64,000 nt of DNA, taken from the NCBI GenBank assembly GCA_963793335.1, contig CAWBZS010000004.1:372001-436000 (forward strand). Reading direction: 5' to 3'. The translations under genes and the position numbers were made by a program. This DNA is from Sva-07 sp963793335 (GTDB lineage: Bacteria > Actinomycetota > Acidimicrobiia > Acidimicrobiales > Ilumatobacteraceae). Positions 50,026 to 58,025 of the stretch are shown here, one piece after another (position 1 is the stretch's first letter; each line of letters opens with the position of its first letter). The notes below the pieces were generated by a model. It saw nothing but the letters and a program-made list of their open reading frames with translations, was not told where the DNA came from and made no database searches.

Positions 50026-51282
50026 ATGGCTTCTCTTCACCAGCAGCGCCGGTCCGTCGACGATGTCATCGGTGACCTGACCGACAAGCGGCTCGACGAT
50101 GTCAAATGGGCAGACGGCCGCACATTCGGCATGGTCTACGACGGTGGACCCTCCGTGCACGAGGTGGCCGAGCAGGCAGCACGTCTCTACCTGCACGAGA
50201 ACGCGCTCAACACCAAGGCCTTTCCGTCGCTCGGTCAGATCCAGTCGGAGGTGGTTGGTTGGACGGCGTCGCTGTTGCACGGCGACGACGCCGTTGCCGG
50301 ATTCCTCACGAGCGGCGGTACGGAATCGATCCTGTGCGCGGTGTTGGCGGCACGCGAGCGCGGGCTGATCGAACGCGGCGTCACCGCGCCGGAGATGGTG
50401 GTCGCCGAGTCGGCCCATGCCGCCTTCCACAAGGCCGCGCACAACTTCGGTCTGACACTGCACAAGGCGCCGGTGCAGGACGATTGGACCGCCGACGTCG
50501 ACGCGATGGCAGCGCTCTGCAACGACAACACCGTGCTCGTCGTCGGCTCCGCGCCGCAGTATCCGCAAGGGGTCCAGGACGACATCGCCGCGATCGCTGC
50601 GCTGGCGTCGTCGGTCGGCGCGAACTGTCACGTCGACGCCTGCATGGGTGGTTTCGTGTTGCCGTTCGCCGAGATGCTCGGCCGCGAGGTGCAGCCGTGG
50701 GACTTCCGGGTCGACGGCGTGACCACGATCTCGGCCGACATCCACAAGTTGGGCTACGCCCCCAAGGGGGTGTCGGTGATCCTGCACCGCAACAGGGCGT
50801 CACGGTCGTATCAGACGTTCGTCTTCGACGGCTGGCTCGGCGGGTTCTACGCGTCGCCGAACATGCAGGGAACCCGATCGGGACTCCCGATGGCGTGCGC
50901 GTGGGCCGTGATGTCGCATCTCGGCATCGACGGGTACGTCGACCTCACGCGCCAGACTCTGGCCAACGCAGACCAGTTCCGCGCCGGTGTCGCTGCGATC
51001 GACGGCATCCGGGTGCTCGGCGACGGGCAGTTCCATCTCGTGGCGATGGCATCCGATCCGGCGTTCGATCCGGAGATCGACATGTTCGCGCTCGGTGACT
51101 CACTGCTCGCCAAGGGGTGGTATCACGACCGCCAGGGCCCGCCGGACAACTTGCATTCCACGATCAGCAACACCAACACCGGCGCGATCGATCAGTACCT
51201 GGAGGACCTCGCCGAGAGTGTTGCTGCCGTGGTCGGCACCCACACCGACGATCGCAGCACCAGCTACGCCACCCTGGAGTGA
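50026..51282 (+). CDS. PLP-dependent lyase/decarboxylase (sphingosine-1-phosphate lyase-like)
   Basis: 418-residue group II PLP enzyme. FLTSGGTESILCAVLAARE near 98 binds the cofactor phosphate. HVDACMGGFVLPFAEML near 200 is the Asp that pairs with the pyridine nitrogen, and SADIHKLGYAPKGVSVIL near 235 has the Schiff-base Lys. These motifs match sphingosine-1-phosphate lyase relatives more closely than glutamate decarboxylase. The real substrate in this organism is unknown. It stands alone after the receptor-channel operon with an 18-base gap. Confidence 0.87.
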   Translation: MASLHQQRRSVDDVIGDLTDKRLDDVKWADGRTFGMVYDGGPSVHEVAEQAARLYLHENALNTKAFPSLGQIQSEVVGWTASLLHGDDAVAGFLTSGGTESILCAVLAARERGLIERGVTAPEMVVAESAHAAFHKAAHNFGLTLHKAPVQDDWTADVDAMAALCNDNTVLVVGSAPQYPQGVQDDIAAIAALASSVGANCHVDACMGGFVLPFAEMLGREVQPWDFRVDGVTTISADIHKLGYAPKGVSVILHRNRASRSYQTFVFDGWLGGFYASPNMQGTRSGLPMACAWAVMSHLGIDGYVDLTRQTLANADQFRAGVAAIDGIRVLGDGQFHLVAMASDPAFDPEIDMFALGDSLLAKGWYHDRQGPPDNLHSTISNTNTGAIDQYLEDLAESVAAVVGTHTDDRSTSYATLE

Positions 51283-51306
51283 TCGGAGCGACTCGGTCGG
51301 TTCGGT

Positions 51307-52854
51307 TCAGTTGACCCGGCGGTCCTGGTCGGCCCAGAACGGTTCGCGGAGTTTGAACTTCTGGAGTTTGCCGGTCGCGGTACGCGCCAACTCATCACGG
51401 AACTCGATGCGCTTGGGGCACTTGTAGCCGGCGAGCTTCGACTTCGCGAAGGCGATCACGTCGGCTTCGGTCAGCGAACTCCCTGGCGTGGTGACCACCA
51501 GTGCGGTCACCAGTTCACCCCACTTCTCGTCGGGAATGCCGATGACGGCGACCTCGGTGATCTCGGGGTGTTGGAAGAGGACGTCCTCGACCTCGATCGA
51601 GGACACGTTCTCGGCACCGGAGATGATGACGTCCTTCTTTCGATCGGAGATCACCACGTACTGCTCGTCGTCGATGATGCCACCGTCTCCGGTGTGGAAG
51701 AACCCGTCGTGGATGGCCGCTGCGGTCTGATCGGGTTGTTCCCAGTAGCCCTGCATCACCATGTTGCCGCGAGCGAGGATCTCGCCCTGCGGATCGATCG
51801 CCATCGTGCATCCGACCACGGGGGCACCGGCACGGTTCAGCTTGACGGCTTGCTCGGCCGTCGACAGGTCGTCGTACTCGGCCCGGTTGCGATTCATCGT
51901 GATCACGGGGGTGGTTTCGGTGAGGCCGTAGATCTGGACGAACTCCCAGCCGAGTTCGGTCATGCACCGTTCGATCGTGCGAGTCGGCGGGGGAGCGCCG
52001 GCGACCACGATGCGAACACGATCACGGCCGGGGATCGGGCGACCGGTGTCGGCTTCCCAGGTGGCGGCAGCGTCGAGCACCATGTTGAGCACCGCCGGCG
52101 CCCCGCACATGAGCGTCACCCCGTGCTGCTCGACCCGGCGCAGGATCTCGGCGCCGTCGATCTTGCGGATGATGATGTGTTCGGCGCCCATGCCGGTGAC
52201 GGCGTACAGCATCCCCCACCCGTTGCAGTGGAACTGCGGCAGCGTGTGGAGGTAGACGTCGCGGTCGTCGACGCCCATGTGCCAGCCGAACACGCTGGCG
52301 TTCAACCAGAGGTTGCGGTGCGTGAGCTGGACGCCCTTCGGGCGCGCGGTGGTGCCCGAGGTGTAGTTGATGGTGGCAGTCGCGTCCTCGTCAGCGTCCC
52401 ACGGCGCCGGCTCCACCCCGAACTTCATCAGCACGGCGTCGCTGTCGGCGCCGATCACGAGCTTGCGTTCACACTCGACGTCGGCCATCGCCTCGGCGAG
52501 TTCGGGGTCGACGAGCAGCAGTCGAGCACCGCTGTGAGCGACGATGTACTTCACCTCCTCGGCGACGAGTCGGAAGTTGATCGGCACGAGGATGCGCCCC
52601 GACCCGGACACACCGAACAGCGCGGTGAGCAGGCGTGCGGAGTTGTGGCTGAGCATGGCGACGCGTTCGCCCACCCCGATGCCCAGTTCGTCGAGCCCGG
52701 CGGCCATCGCGCGGGCGCGCACCGCCATCTCCCGGTACGTGATGGTGTCCCACGACTCCGCTGGCTGGGCGGGTTCGTCGACGATGGCCACTCGGTCGGG
52801 GTAGACCAGTTCGGCTCGGCGGAGGAAGTCGTTGACCGTGAGTGCGACCTTCAT
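51307..52854 (-). CDS. AMP-forming acyl-CoA ligase (fatty acyl-CoA synthetase-like)
   Basis: 515-residue ANL-family enzyme activating a carboxylic acid with ATP and CoA. TINYTSGTTARPKGVQLTH near 170-188 is the P-loop (A3). VQIYGLTETTPVITMN is A5, GFFHTGDGGIIDDEQYVVISDRKKD contains A7 and A8, and ARTATGKLQKFKLRE near the end holds the catalytic Lys. The medium-to-long chain group is likely; the substrate is not determinable. The ATG at 52854 follows TAGGTT by 7 bases. Amidase and thioesterase genes lie upstream, each with its own promoter-like hexamer. Confidence 0.92.
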   Translation of the reverse strand: MKVALTVNDFLRRAELVYPDRVAIVDEPAQPAESWDTITYREMAVRARAMAAGLDELGIGVGERVAMLSHNSARLLTALFGVSGSGRILVPINFRLVAEEVKYIVAHSGARLLLVDPELAEAMADVECERKLVIGADSDAVLMKFGVEPAPWDADEDATATINYTSGTTARPKGVQLTHRNLWLNASVFGWHMGVDDRDVYLHTLPQFHCNGWGMLYAVTGMGAEHIIIRKIDGAEILRRVEQHGVTLMCGAPAVLNMVLDAAATWEADTGRPIPGRDRVRIVVAGAPPPTRTIERCMTELGWEFVQIYGLTETTPVITMNRNRAEYDDLSTAEQAVKLNRAGAPVVGCTMAIDPQGEILARGNMVMQGYWEQPDQTAAAIHDGFFHTGDGGIIDDEQYVVISDRKKDVIISGAENVSSIEVEDVLFQHPEITEVAVIGIPDEKWGELVTALVVTTPGSSLTEADVIAFAKSKLAGYKCPKRIEFRDELARTATGKLQKFKLREPFWADQDRRVN

Positions 52855-52861
52855 GTCGCCG

Positions 52862-52867
52862 AACCTA
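52862..52867 (-). promoter_or_regulatory. -10 box (TAGGTT) of the acyl-CoA ligase gene
   Basis: TAGGTT ends 7 bases before the ATG at 52854, overlapping the last codons of the amidase gene. Confidence 0.45.
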
Positions 52868-54295
52868 TTCGCGAGCGGCCGTGTCCGGTGCACCCGACCG
52901 TGTGGCGGTGAGGGGCCAGGGCCGGTTGCGCTCCATGGTGAGCGCGAGGTCGAGCAGGAGCGGCTCGGAGAAGTGGCGGCCCACGATCTGCAGCCCGATC
53001 GGCAAGCCGTCGAGCTGGCCGGCCGGTACCGAGATCGCCGGGTTGCCGTGCAGGTTGGCCGGGAAGGTCAGGCGGCCGTTGTTGGCGGCACCACCCTCGA
53101 CGCCGCCGAACACCGACGGCAGCGGACCTTCGGCGCGGAAGGAGACATCGGGGTTGGTGGCGGCAAGGACGAAGTCGACACCCTCGGTGGGGTCGAAGAT
53201 GCGTGCCATGGCCTCGTTGACCTCGGTGCGGCGCCGCTCGATCCGTGCGCGTGACGTGGCGTCGTACTTGCCGGCTGTGGCGTCGAGTCCGTATCGCATC
53301 TCGGGTGTGAGATCGTCGGCGCAGTCGGGCCAGAGGTCACCCAGCTGTGCCGCGATCGAGATCATCCCGGAGATCGACCACGCACCGCCCATCGCAGGAA
53401 CGTGGGTGTCGACACCGTCGATGCGGTGCATTCCGACATCGCCGATCAGCGCGGTGGCCGCCTCGTCGAGCAGCTCCCACATCACCGGCGACACCACGGC
53501 ACCGCCCCAGTCGGCGACGACGGCGACACGTGCGCCCGACAGTGCACCGAGATGTGCGCCGAGCCCGGCTTCCCACCCCTCGACCCGGGGCAGGCTCAGC
53601 GGGTCGCGAGCGTCGTGGCCGTTCGTGACGTCGAACCACCGGGCGGTGTCGCGAACCGAGCGGGCCATCACGCCGGTCGACACGGTGAGGTTGCCGTACT
53701 CGGCGTGCGGTCCCCGTGGGATCCGGCCGAAGGTGCCCTTCAGCCCGACGAGTCCGGTGAACCCGGCGGGGATCCTGATCGACCCACCGCCGTCGCCGCC
53801 GGTGGCGATCGGGTAGATACCGCCTGCAACCGCTGCGGCGGAGCCGCCGGACGACCCACCCGGGGTGGTGCCGTGTTGCCACGGATTGTGGGTGGCACCG
53901 TGCAGCTTGGTGCGGGTCAGGTTCACGCCGCCGAATTCGCTCGCCGTGGTCTGCCCTGCGAGCACGGCGCCACCTCGATCGACGATCCGCTGGACCATCG
54001 TGGCGGTGGCGGTGGCCACCTTGTCGCGCAGGGGCACCGATGCCTCGTTGTCGGGCCAACCCTCCACCGGGGTGAGCTCCTTCACGCCGATCGGGACGCC
54101 ACCGAACGGCAGCTGCACATCCGCCACCGCTGCCGCGGCGCGTGCGGCCTCCCGGTCCTCGTGACACACGGCGTTGAGGTCGCTGGAGTCGACGGCGGCG
54201 AAGACGGCCTCGAGTTCCTCTCCGGGCGATCGTTCTCCCGAGCGGAACGCTTCCACCAGACCAACTGCGTCACCCTGCCATGTGTCGGAACTCAT
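52865..54295 (-). CDS. amidase-signature family hydrolase
   Basis: 476 residues. The Ser-cisSer-Lys triad is visible: GVPIGVKEL near 70 (Lys), TPGGSSGGSAAAVAGG near 144-159 (cis-Ser) and the nucleophile Ser in GGDGGGSIRIPAGFTGLVG near 165-180. It hydrolyses amides such as those of aryl acids, nitrile products or Glu-tRNA; with no gatB or gatC beside it, a metabolic amidase is more likely than GatA. TACAGT 8 bases before the ATG at 54295 suggests a leaderless mRNA divergent from the thioesterase gene. Confidence 0.91.
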   Translation of the reverse strand: MSSDTWQGDAVGLVEAFRSGERSPGEELEAVFAAVDSSDLNAVCHEDREAARAAAAVADVQLPFGGVPIGVKELTPVEGWPDNEASVPLRDKVATATATMVQRIVDRGGAVLAGQTTASEFGGVNLTRTKLHGATHNPWQHGTTPGGSSGGSAAAVAGGIYPIATGGDGGGSIRIPAGFTGLVGLKGTFGRIPRGPHAEYGNLTVSTGVMARSVRDTARWFDVTNGHDARDPLSLPRVEGWEAGLGAHLGALSGARVAVVADWGGAVVSPVMWELLDEAATALIGDVGMHRIDGVDTHVPAMGGAWSISGMISIAAQLGDLWPDCADDLTPEMRYGLDATAGKYDATSRARIERRRTEVNEAMARIFDPTEGVDFVLAATNPDVSFRAEGPLPSVFGGVEGGAANNGRLTFPANLHGNPAISVPAGQLDGLPIGLQIVGRHFSEPLLLDLALTMERNRPWPLTATRSGAPDTAARE

Positions 54296-54303
54296 GGGCC
54301 AGG

Positions 54304-54309
54304 ACTGTA
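54304..54309 (-). promoter_or_regulatory. -10 box (TACAGT) of the amidase gene
   Basis: TACAGT on the minus strand ends 8 bases before the ATG at 54295. Confidence 0.45.
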
Positions 54310-54318
54310 CGGCCCGCC

Positions 54319-54324
54319 TACGAT
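54319..54324 (+). promoter_or_regulatory. -10 box (TACGAT) of the thioesterase gene
   Basis: TACGAT ends 10 bases before the ATG at 54335, the longest spacing of the set. It is back-to-back with the amidase -10 box. Confidence 0.4.
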
Positions 54325-54334
54325 CGTCGTCGCC

Positions 54335-55141
54335 ATGGACTCACGAACGTTTCTCGGACTCGAAGCCACCCACAATCCGTTTCGGTGGAAACTGCCGGTG
54401 ACCGAGGGGATCTCCACGATGGGGAACTTCCTCTTCGGCGGCTCGGGTCTCGGTGCGGCGATCTCTGCACTGGAGGGCACGTCGGGTCGTGACTGCGTGT
54501 GGGCCACCGCGCAGTATCTCTCGTATGCGACACCGGGCGAGGTGGTCGACATCGACGTCACGATCGCGGTGTCGGGCCATCAGATCACGCAGGCTCGGGC
54601 GGTGTGTCACGTCGCCGATCGCGAGATTCTCACGGTGAACGCTGCCCTCGGTGAGCGCGACATCGACGCATGCGGGCAGTGGGAGCAGATGCCCACCGAC
54701 GTGCCGCCACCGAGCGAGTGCGAGCAGCGTCGTCGGCAGTCGGACATCTCGGGGTCGATCAACGACCGGCTCGAGGAGCGGATGGTCAAGGCGCGGCCGT
54801 TCGAGGGCCTCGACGGCAGGACACAGGGCGACGGCCAGACGGTGCTGTGGGCCCGGCTCCCCGACGTGATCGCTGGGGTCGACGCCCCGACGCTCGCGGT
54901 GCTCGGCGACTTCGTGCCGATGGGCATCGGTCAGGCGCTGGGGGCCAGAGCTGGCGGCAACAGCCTCGACAACACGCTGCGGGTCTGTCGCCTGGTGCCG
55001 ACCGAGTGGGTGCTGATGGACATCCGGGTGCATGCGGTGGGTCGGGGGTTCGGTCACGGCCTGGTGCACATGTTCGCGGAGGACGGCACGCTCCTCGCCA
55101 CCGCCAGCCAGTCGGTGATCGTTCGCTACTGGAAGGGTTGA
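54335..55141 (+). CDS. TesB-like acyl-CoA thioesterase
   Basis: 268 residues in a double hot-dog arrangement. The N-terminal half has GNFLFGGSGLGAAISALE and YLSYATPGEVVDIDVTI. The C-terminal half has SLDNTLRVCRLVPTEWVLM followed by DGTLLATASQSVIVRYW, which is the TesB active-site region (the Asp of SLDNT and the Gln of ASQS). It hydrolyses acyl-CoA to free acid and CoA. It lies beside an acyl-CoA ligase and an amidase, but on the opposite strand. Confidence 0.82.
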   Translation: MDSRTFLGLEATHNPFRWKLPVTEGISTMGNFLFGGSGLGAAISALEGTSGRDCVWATAQYLSYATPGEVVDIDVTIAVSGHQITQARAVCHVADREILTVNAALGERDIDACGQWEQMPTDVPPPSECEQRRRQSDISGSINDRLEERMVKARPFEGLDGRTQGDGQTVLWARLPDVIAGVDAPTLAVLGDFVPMGIGQALGARAGGNSLDNTLRVCRLVPTEWVLMDIRVHAVGRGFGHGLVHMFAEDGTLLATASQSVIVRYWKG

Positions 55142-55176
55142 ACGTCGCGGGATCGTTGCGCGTCCGAGCGCCTGCG

Positions 55177-55182
55177 TAGTGT
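55177..55182 (+). promoter_or_regulatory. -10 box (TAGTGT) of the second LLM oxidoreductase gene
   Basis: TAGTGT ends 7 bases before the ATG at 55190. Confidence 0.45.
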
Positions 55183-55189
55183 CGTCGCC

Positions 55190-56175
55190 ATGGCGCTCCC
55201 GACCCGTCCCGGCATGACCGTTCCCCTTCCCGGCCCGCTCCACAGCCACCGAGAGCAGCTCGGCCAGCTCGCCGACATGGGCTACACCGACATCTGGTCG
55301 GCCGAATCCGATGGGGCGGACGCGTTCACCCCACTGGCGCTCGCCGCGGCCTGGGAGCCGCGCCTGCAGGCTGGGCACGGCGATCGTGCCGGCGTACACC
55401 CGTGCGCCGGCGTGCATGGCCCAGAGCGTGGCGGCGATGGCCGACGCTGCGCCGGGCCGGTTCGCGATCGGCATCGGGTCGTCCAGCAACGTGATCGTCG
55501 AGCGTTGGAATGGGGTGCCCTTCGAGGAGCCGTACAAGAAGGTCCGCGACGTCGTGCGGTTTCTCAAAGATGCGCTCGGCGGGGAGAAGATCAAGCACAC
55601 CTACGACACGTTCGAGGTCAACGGCTTCAAGCTCGGTGTCCGCCCCGAGCAGACCCCACCGATCCTGGTGGCTGCGCTGCGCGAGGGCATGCTTCGCCTT
55701 GCCGGTCGTGAGGCCGACGGGGCGATCATCAACTGGCTCTCGGCCGCGCGACGTGGCCACGGTGGCGCCGGTGGTCCACGGCGCGGCGAACGGCGAAGAA
55801 CGCGAGATCGTCGCCCGGATCTTCTGCTGTCCGAGCGAGAACAGCGAGGCGGTCCGCGCCGCTGCGAAGTATGCGATTGCCGCGTATCTCAACGTCCCGG
55901 TGTACGCCGCGTTCCACGAGTGGCTGGGCCGAGGCGACCAGCTCCAGGGCATGTGGGACGCGTGGAAGGCGGGGGATCGCAAGGCGGCACTCGCCGCGAT
56001 CCCCGATCAGGTCGTCGACGACCTGGTGGTGCACGGCTCACCAGCAGACTGTCGGGCACAGATCCAGGCGTACTTCGACAACGGCGTGACGACCAGTTCG
56101 TTGGCGATCCTGCCGCTCGACCCCGAACTCGACTACTGGCAGGCGGTCACCGACCTGTCGCCGTCCGCTGGCTGA
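55190..56175 (+). pseudogene. LLM-class F420-dependent oxidoreductase, broken by two +1 frameshifts
   Basis: Three frame segments make one 327-residue luciferase-fold enzyme. They are MTVPLPGPLHSHREQLGQLA with GYTDIWSAESDGADAFTPL; LRLGTAIVPAYTRAPACMAQ with GRFAIGIGSSSNVIVERWNG; and DVATVAPVVHGAANGEEREI to the end. Extra bases lie near 55367 and 55743-55745. The WSAESDGADAFTPL and LGIGSSS-type motifs are typical of F420-dependent actinobacterial oxidoreductases. No internal stops appear in the restored frame, so a sequence error or very recent inactivation is likely. Confidence 0.8.
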
Positions 56176-56180
56176 TCTGT

Positions 56181-56372
56181 TCAGGCAGCGGTGTCGTGGC
56201 GTGGTTCGGCCGCCGCGAGCCGCTGGCGGATCTCCGCGATGTGGCGAAGACCGCGCGCACGGGTGTCGTTGCTGAGGCGGAACCGTGCGGGTGTCGTGGT
56301 GGTCGGGAGCAGGGTGAGTTGTTCCGCTGAGCGGTGTGGATTGCGGAAGGTGCTGTTCATGGTTTTCATCAT
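56181..56372 (-). CDS. small basic protein of unknown function
   Basis: 63 residues. It begins MMKTMNSTFRNPHRSAEQLT and has a C-terminal helix, RFRLSNDTRARGLRHIAEIR. The Arg-rich R-x-R-L...TR-x-x-G-x-x-x-I-A-E-I-R pattern recalls small proteins common in actinobacterial genomes, but I cannot name a family. It fills a 276-base gap. An in-frame ATG two codons in is an alternative start. There is no clear Shine-Dalgarno. Confidence 0.45.
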   Translation of the reverse strand: MMKTMNSTFRNPHRSAEQLTLLPTTTTPARFRLSNDTRARGLRHIAEIRQRLAAAEPRHDTAA

Positions 56373-56451
56373 GACGAGGGGGTGTCACAGAGTTGAGATG
56401 ATGCTTCCGGCTGGCAGGATGCGATCTCCGCCCTCGACCAGGAGTCCGCCC

Positions 56452-57210
56452 TTGAAACGCATCGCAGTGTTCGCCACCTCGCTCATCTTGCTCGCAGGGT
56501 GCGGTGGAAGCGACGGGGCCTCTGCGCCCGTCGCGAGCGACGTGGCCGACTCCGCAGCGTGCTCGCTCACGGCCGAGCAGATCGACGACGACACGCTCGA
56601 AGTCCTCGAGAGCCACCTCGTCGACGGCGACACACTGCTGTGCGACCCGTCGCCGGAATCGGTCGAGGAGTTCGCGATCTACACGACGCTCATCCCCGCC
56701 GACTTCCGCGACGGCGTGATCGGGTTCGTGGCGATCGACCAGGACGCCTCAGGGGGCACCGATGGTGCCATGCAGAGCATCATCGGCCCCGACGGTGACC
56801 CGACCGGCGAGCGATACCTCGCGCTGGACGTCACCGGCTCCAGCACCGAGATCGAACGCACGATCGTCCATGAGGTCGGGCACACGATCTTCGTCGATGC
56901 TGCGACCTACGCGCCGACGAGCTACGCCATCGAGTTCAACGAGCTGTTCCCGCCCGGCGACGCCTACACGGCTGATGCCTTCGTGAGCGAATACGCCGCG
57001 AGCAGCCCCGACGACGGCGCCGAGGACATCGCTGAATCGTGGGCGATGTTCGTCTTCGCCGACACCGAGTACGCCGGCGACGCCGACGACGACGGTGAAC
57101 TCGATGTCGTCTGTACCGATTGTGTTGCCGCTGACAAGGTCTCGTTCTTCGACAGCTACCCGGAACTGGTCGAGTTGGCCGAACAGATTCGACAGAACGC
57201 CGAAGTCTGA
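56452..57210 (+). CDS. putative zinc metalloprotease-like lipoprotein
   Basis: 252 residues. A signal peptide with lipobox LAGC (about residues 13-16) is followed by an acidic mature domain. It carries HEVGHTIFVD (HExxH) near 142 and EDIAESWAMFVFAD about 50 residues later, whose Glu could be the third zinc ligand. A repeated Asp stretch (DADDDGELDV) may bind calcium, and CTDC near the end may form a disulfide. TTG 56452 is chosen because AGGAG lies 8 bases upstream; an in-frame ATG at 56419 would add 11 residues before the signal peptide. Confidence 0.65.
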   Translation: MKRIAVFATSLILLAGCGGSDGASAPVASDVADSAACSLTAEQIDDDTLEVLESHLVDGDTLLCDPSPESVEEFAIYTTLIPADFRDGVIGFVAIDQDASGGTDGAMQSIIGPDGDPTGERYLALDVTGSSTEIERTIVHEVGHTIFVDAATYAPTSYAIEFNELFPPGDAYTADAFVSEYAASSPDDGAEDIAESWAMFVFADTEYAGDADDDGELDVVCTDCVAADKVSFFDSYPELVELAEQIRQNAEV

Positions 57211-57220
57211 CCGCGACGTC

Positions 57221-58018
57221 TCACCTCAGCTCGGTGGCGACCTGCTGCGCCGGAGCGTCGCCGTCGCGACGGGCGCGAGCTGCAGGGTCCTGCCGGTAGA
57301 ACGAACGCAACTCCTCGTACAGCGCAGGTTCGTGTTCACACACCTCGAGTGGCCGGTTGAAGAACACCTCGGTCGCCACGGCGAAGAACTCCGCAGGATT
57401 GGTTCCCGCGTAGGCCCGCAACACCGGCGACCCTTCGGCGCGCACCGAGTCGTAGGCAGTCGTACACACGGTCGCCCAGCGTGTGCGCGCAGCGTCGTCG
57501 TCGAGCGGTGGTGTGCCGTCGGTGATGCCGTCGAGCATGTCGAGCTGATGGGCGAACTCGTGGTAGACGACGTTCTGGCCCCGATCGGGGAACTTCGCTC
57601 CTCGGCGGGCTGCCGACCATGACAGCACCACGGGGCCTCGGTAGTGGGCTTGGCCGGCAAGTGTCTGGGTCCCCGACGAACGCACGCCGCCGCCGACGGC
57701 GTGGTCGCCCCGCAACCGAACGGTCGACGGATGCACGATCACCGACGTGAGTTGCGGATAGTCGTCGATCTCGAGCCCGAGCAGCAGCATCGACGCCTGT
57801 GCAGCGATCGACACCCGTACCCGCTCGTCGAGGTCGAATCCCTTCGCGGCTTCCCACCGCGTGTTGTGGACGAAGGAGGCAACCAGCATCTCCATACGGG
57901 CGAGCTCCTCTCGATCGAGGAGCCTCCAGTGCTCGAAGTCCTGCGTGAGGATGGTGTGCCACGCGGGATCGAAGACTGGAGCCGATCTGGTCAGCCAACG
58001 ACGGAGGCGTCCGATCAT
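57221..58018 (-). CDS. MtfA-like zinc-dependent peptidase (M90)
   Basis: 265 residues. FEHWRLLDREELARMEMLVASFV at the start and VYHEFAHQLDMLDGITDG near 150-167 (HExxH) match MtfA/DgsA-regulator peptidases. AYAGTNPAEFFAVATEVFF near 212 carries the family's downstream Glu ligand. In E. coli MtfA interacts with the Mlc regulator of glucose PTS genes; no Mlc is seen here, so only the peptidase activity is transferable. It starts 7 bases after glpD and is probably co-transcribed with it. Confidence 0.87.
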   Translation of the reverse strand: MIGRLRRWLTRSAPVFDPAWHTILTQDFEHWRLLDREELARMEMLVASFVHNTRWEAAKGFDLDERVRVSIAAQASMLLLGLEIDDYPQLTSVIVHPSTVRLRGDHAVGGGVRSSGTQTLAGQAHYRGPVVLSWSAARRGAKFPDRGQNVVYHEFAHQLDMLDGITDGTPPLDDDAARTRWATVCTTAYDSVRAEGSPVLRAYAGTNPAEFFAVATEVFFNRPLEVCEHEPALYEELRSFYRQDPAARARRDGDAPAQQVATELR

Positions 58019-58025
58019 CGGGTGG

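Noticed and set aside
51568..52911. Long open frame (447 codons) antisense to the acyl-CoA ligase, and similar ones antisense to amidohydrolase, argG, cbs and glpD
   Set aside because: GC-rich coding DNA leaves the antisense frame free of stops. The products are His/Asp/Val/Arg-rich with no motifs, while the sense strands have full families.
52865..54295. GatA subunit of Glu-tRNA(Gln) amidotransferase
   Set aside because: No gatB or gatC is adjacent, and the gene lies among acyl-CoA and amide metabolism genes.
19226..55745. Programmed +1 frameshifting as the explanation of the split genes
   Set aside because: The sites share no slippery codon, rare codon or downstream structure, occur in unrelated genes, and three sites need a missing rather than an extra base.
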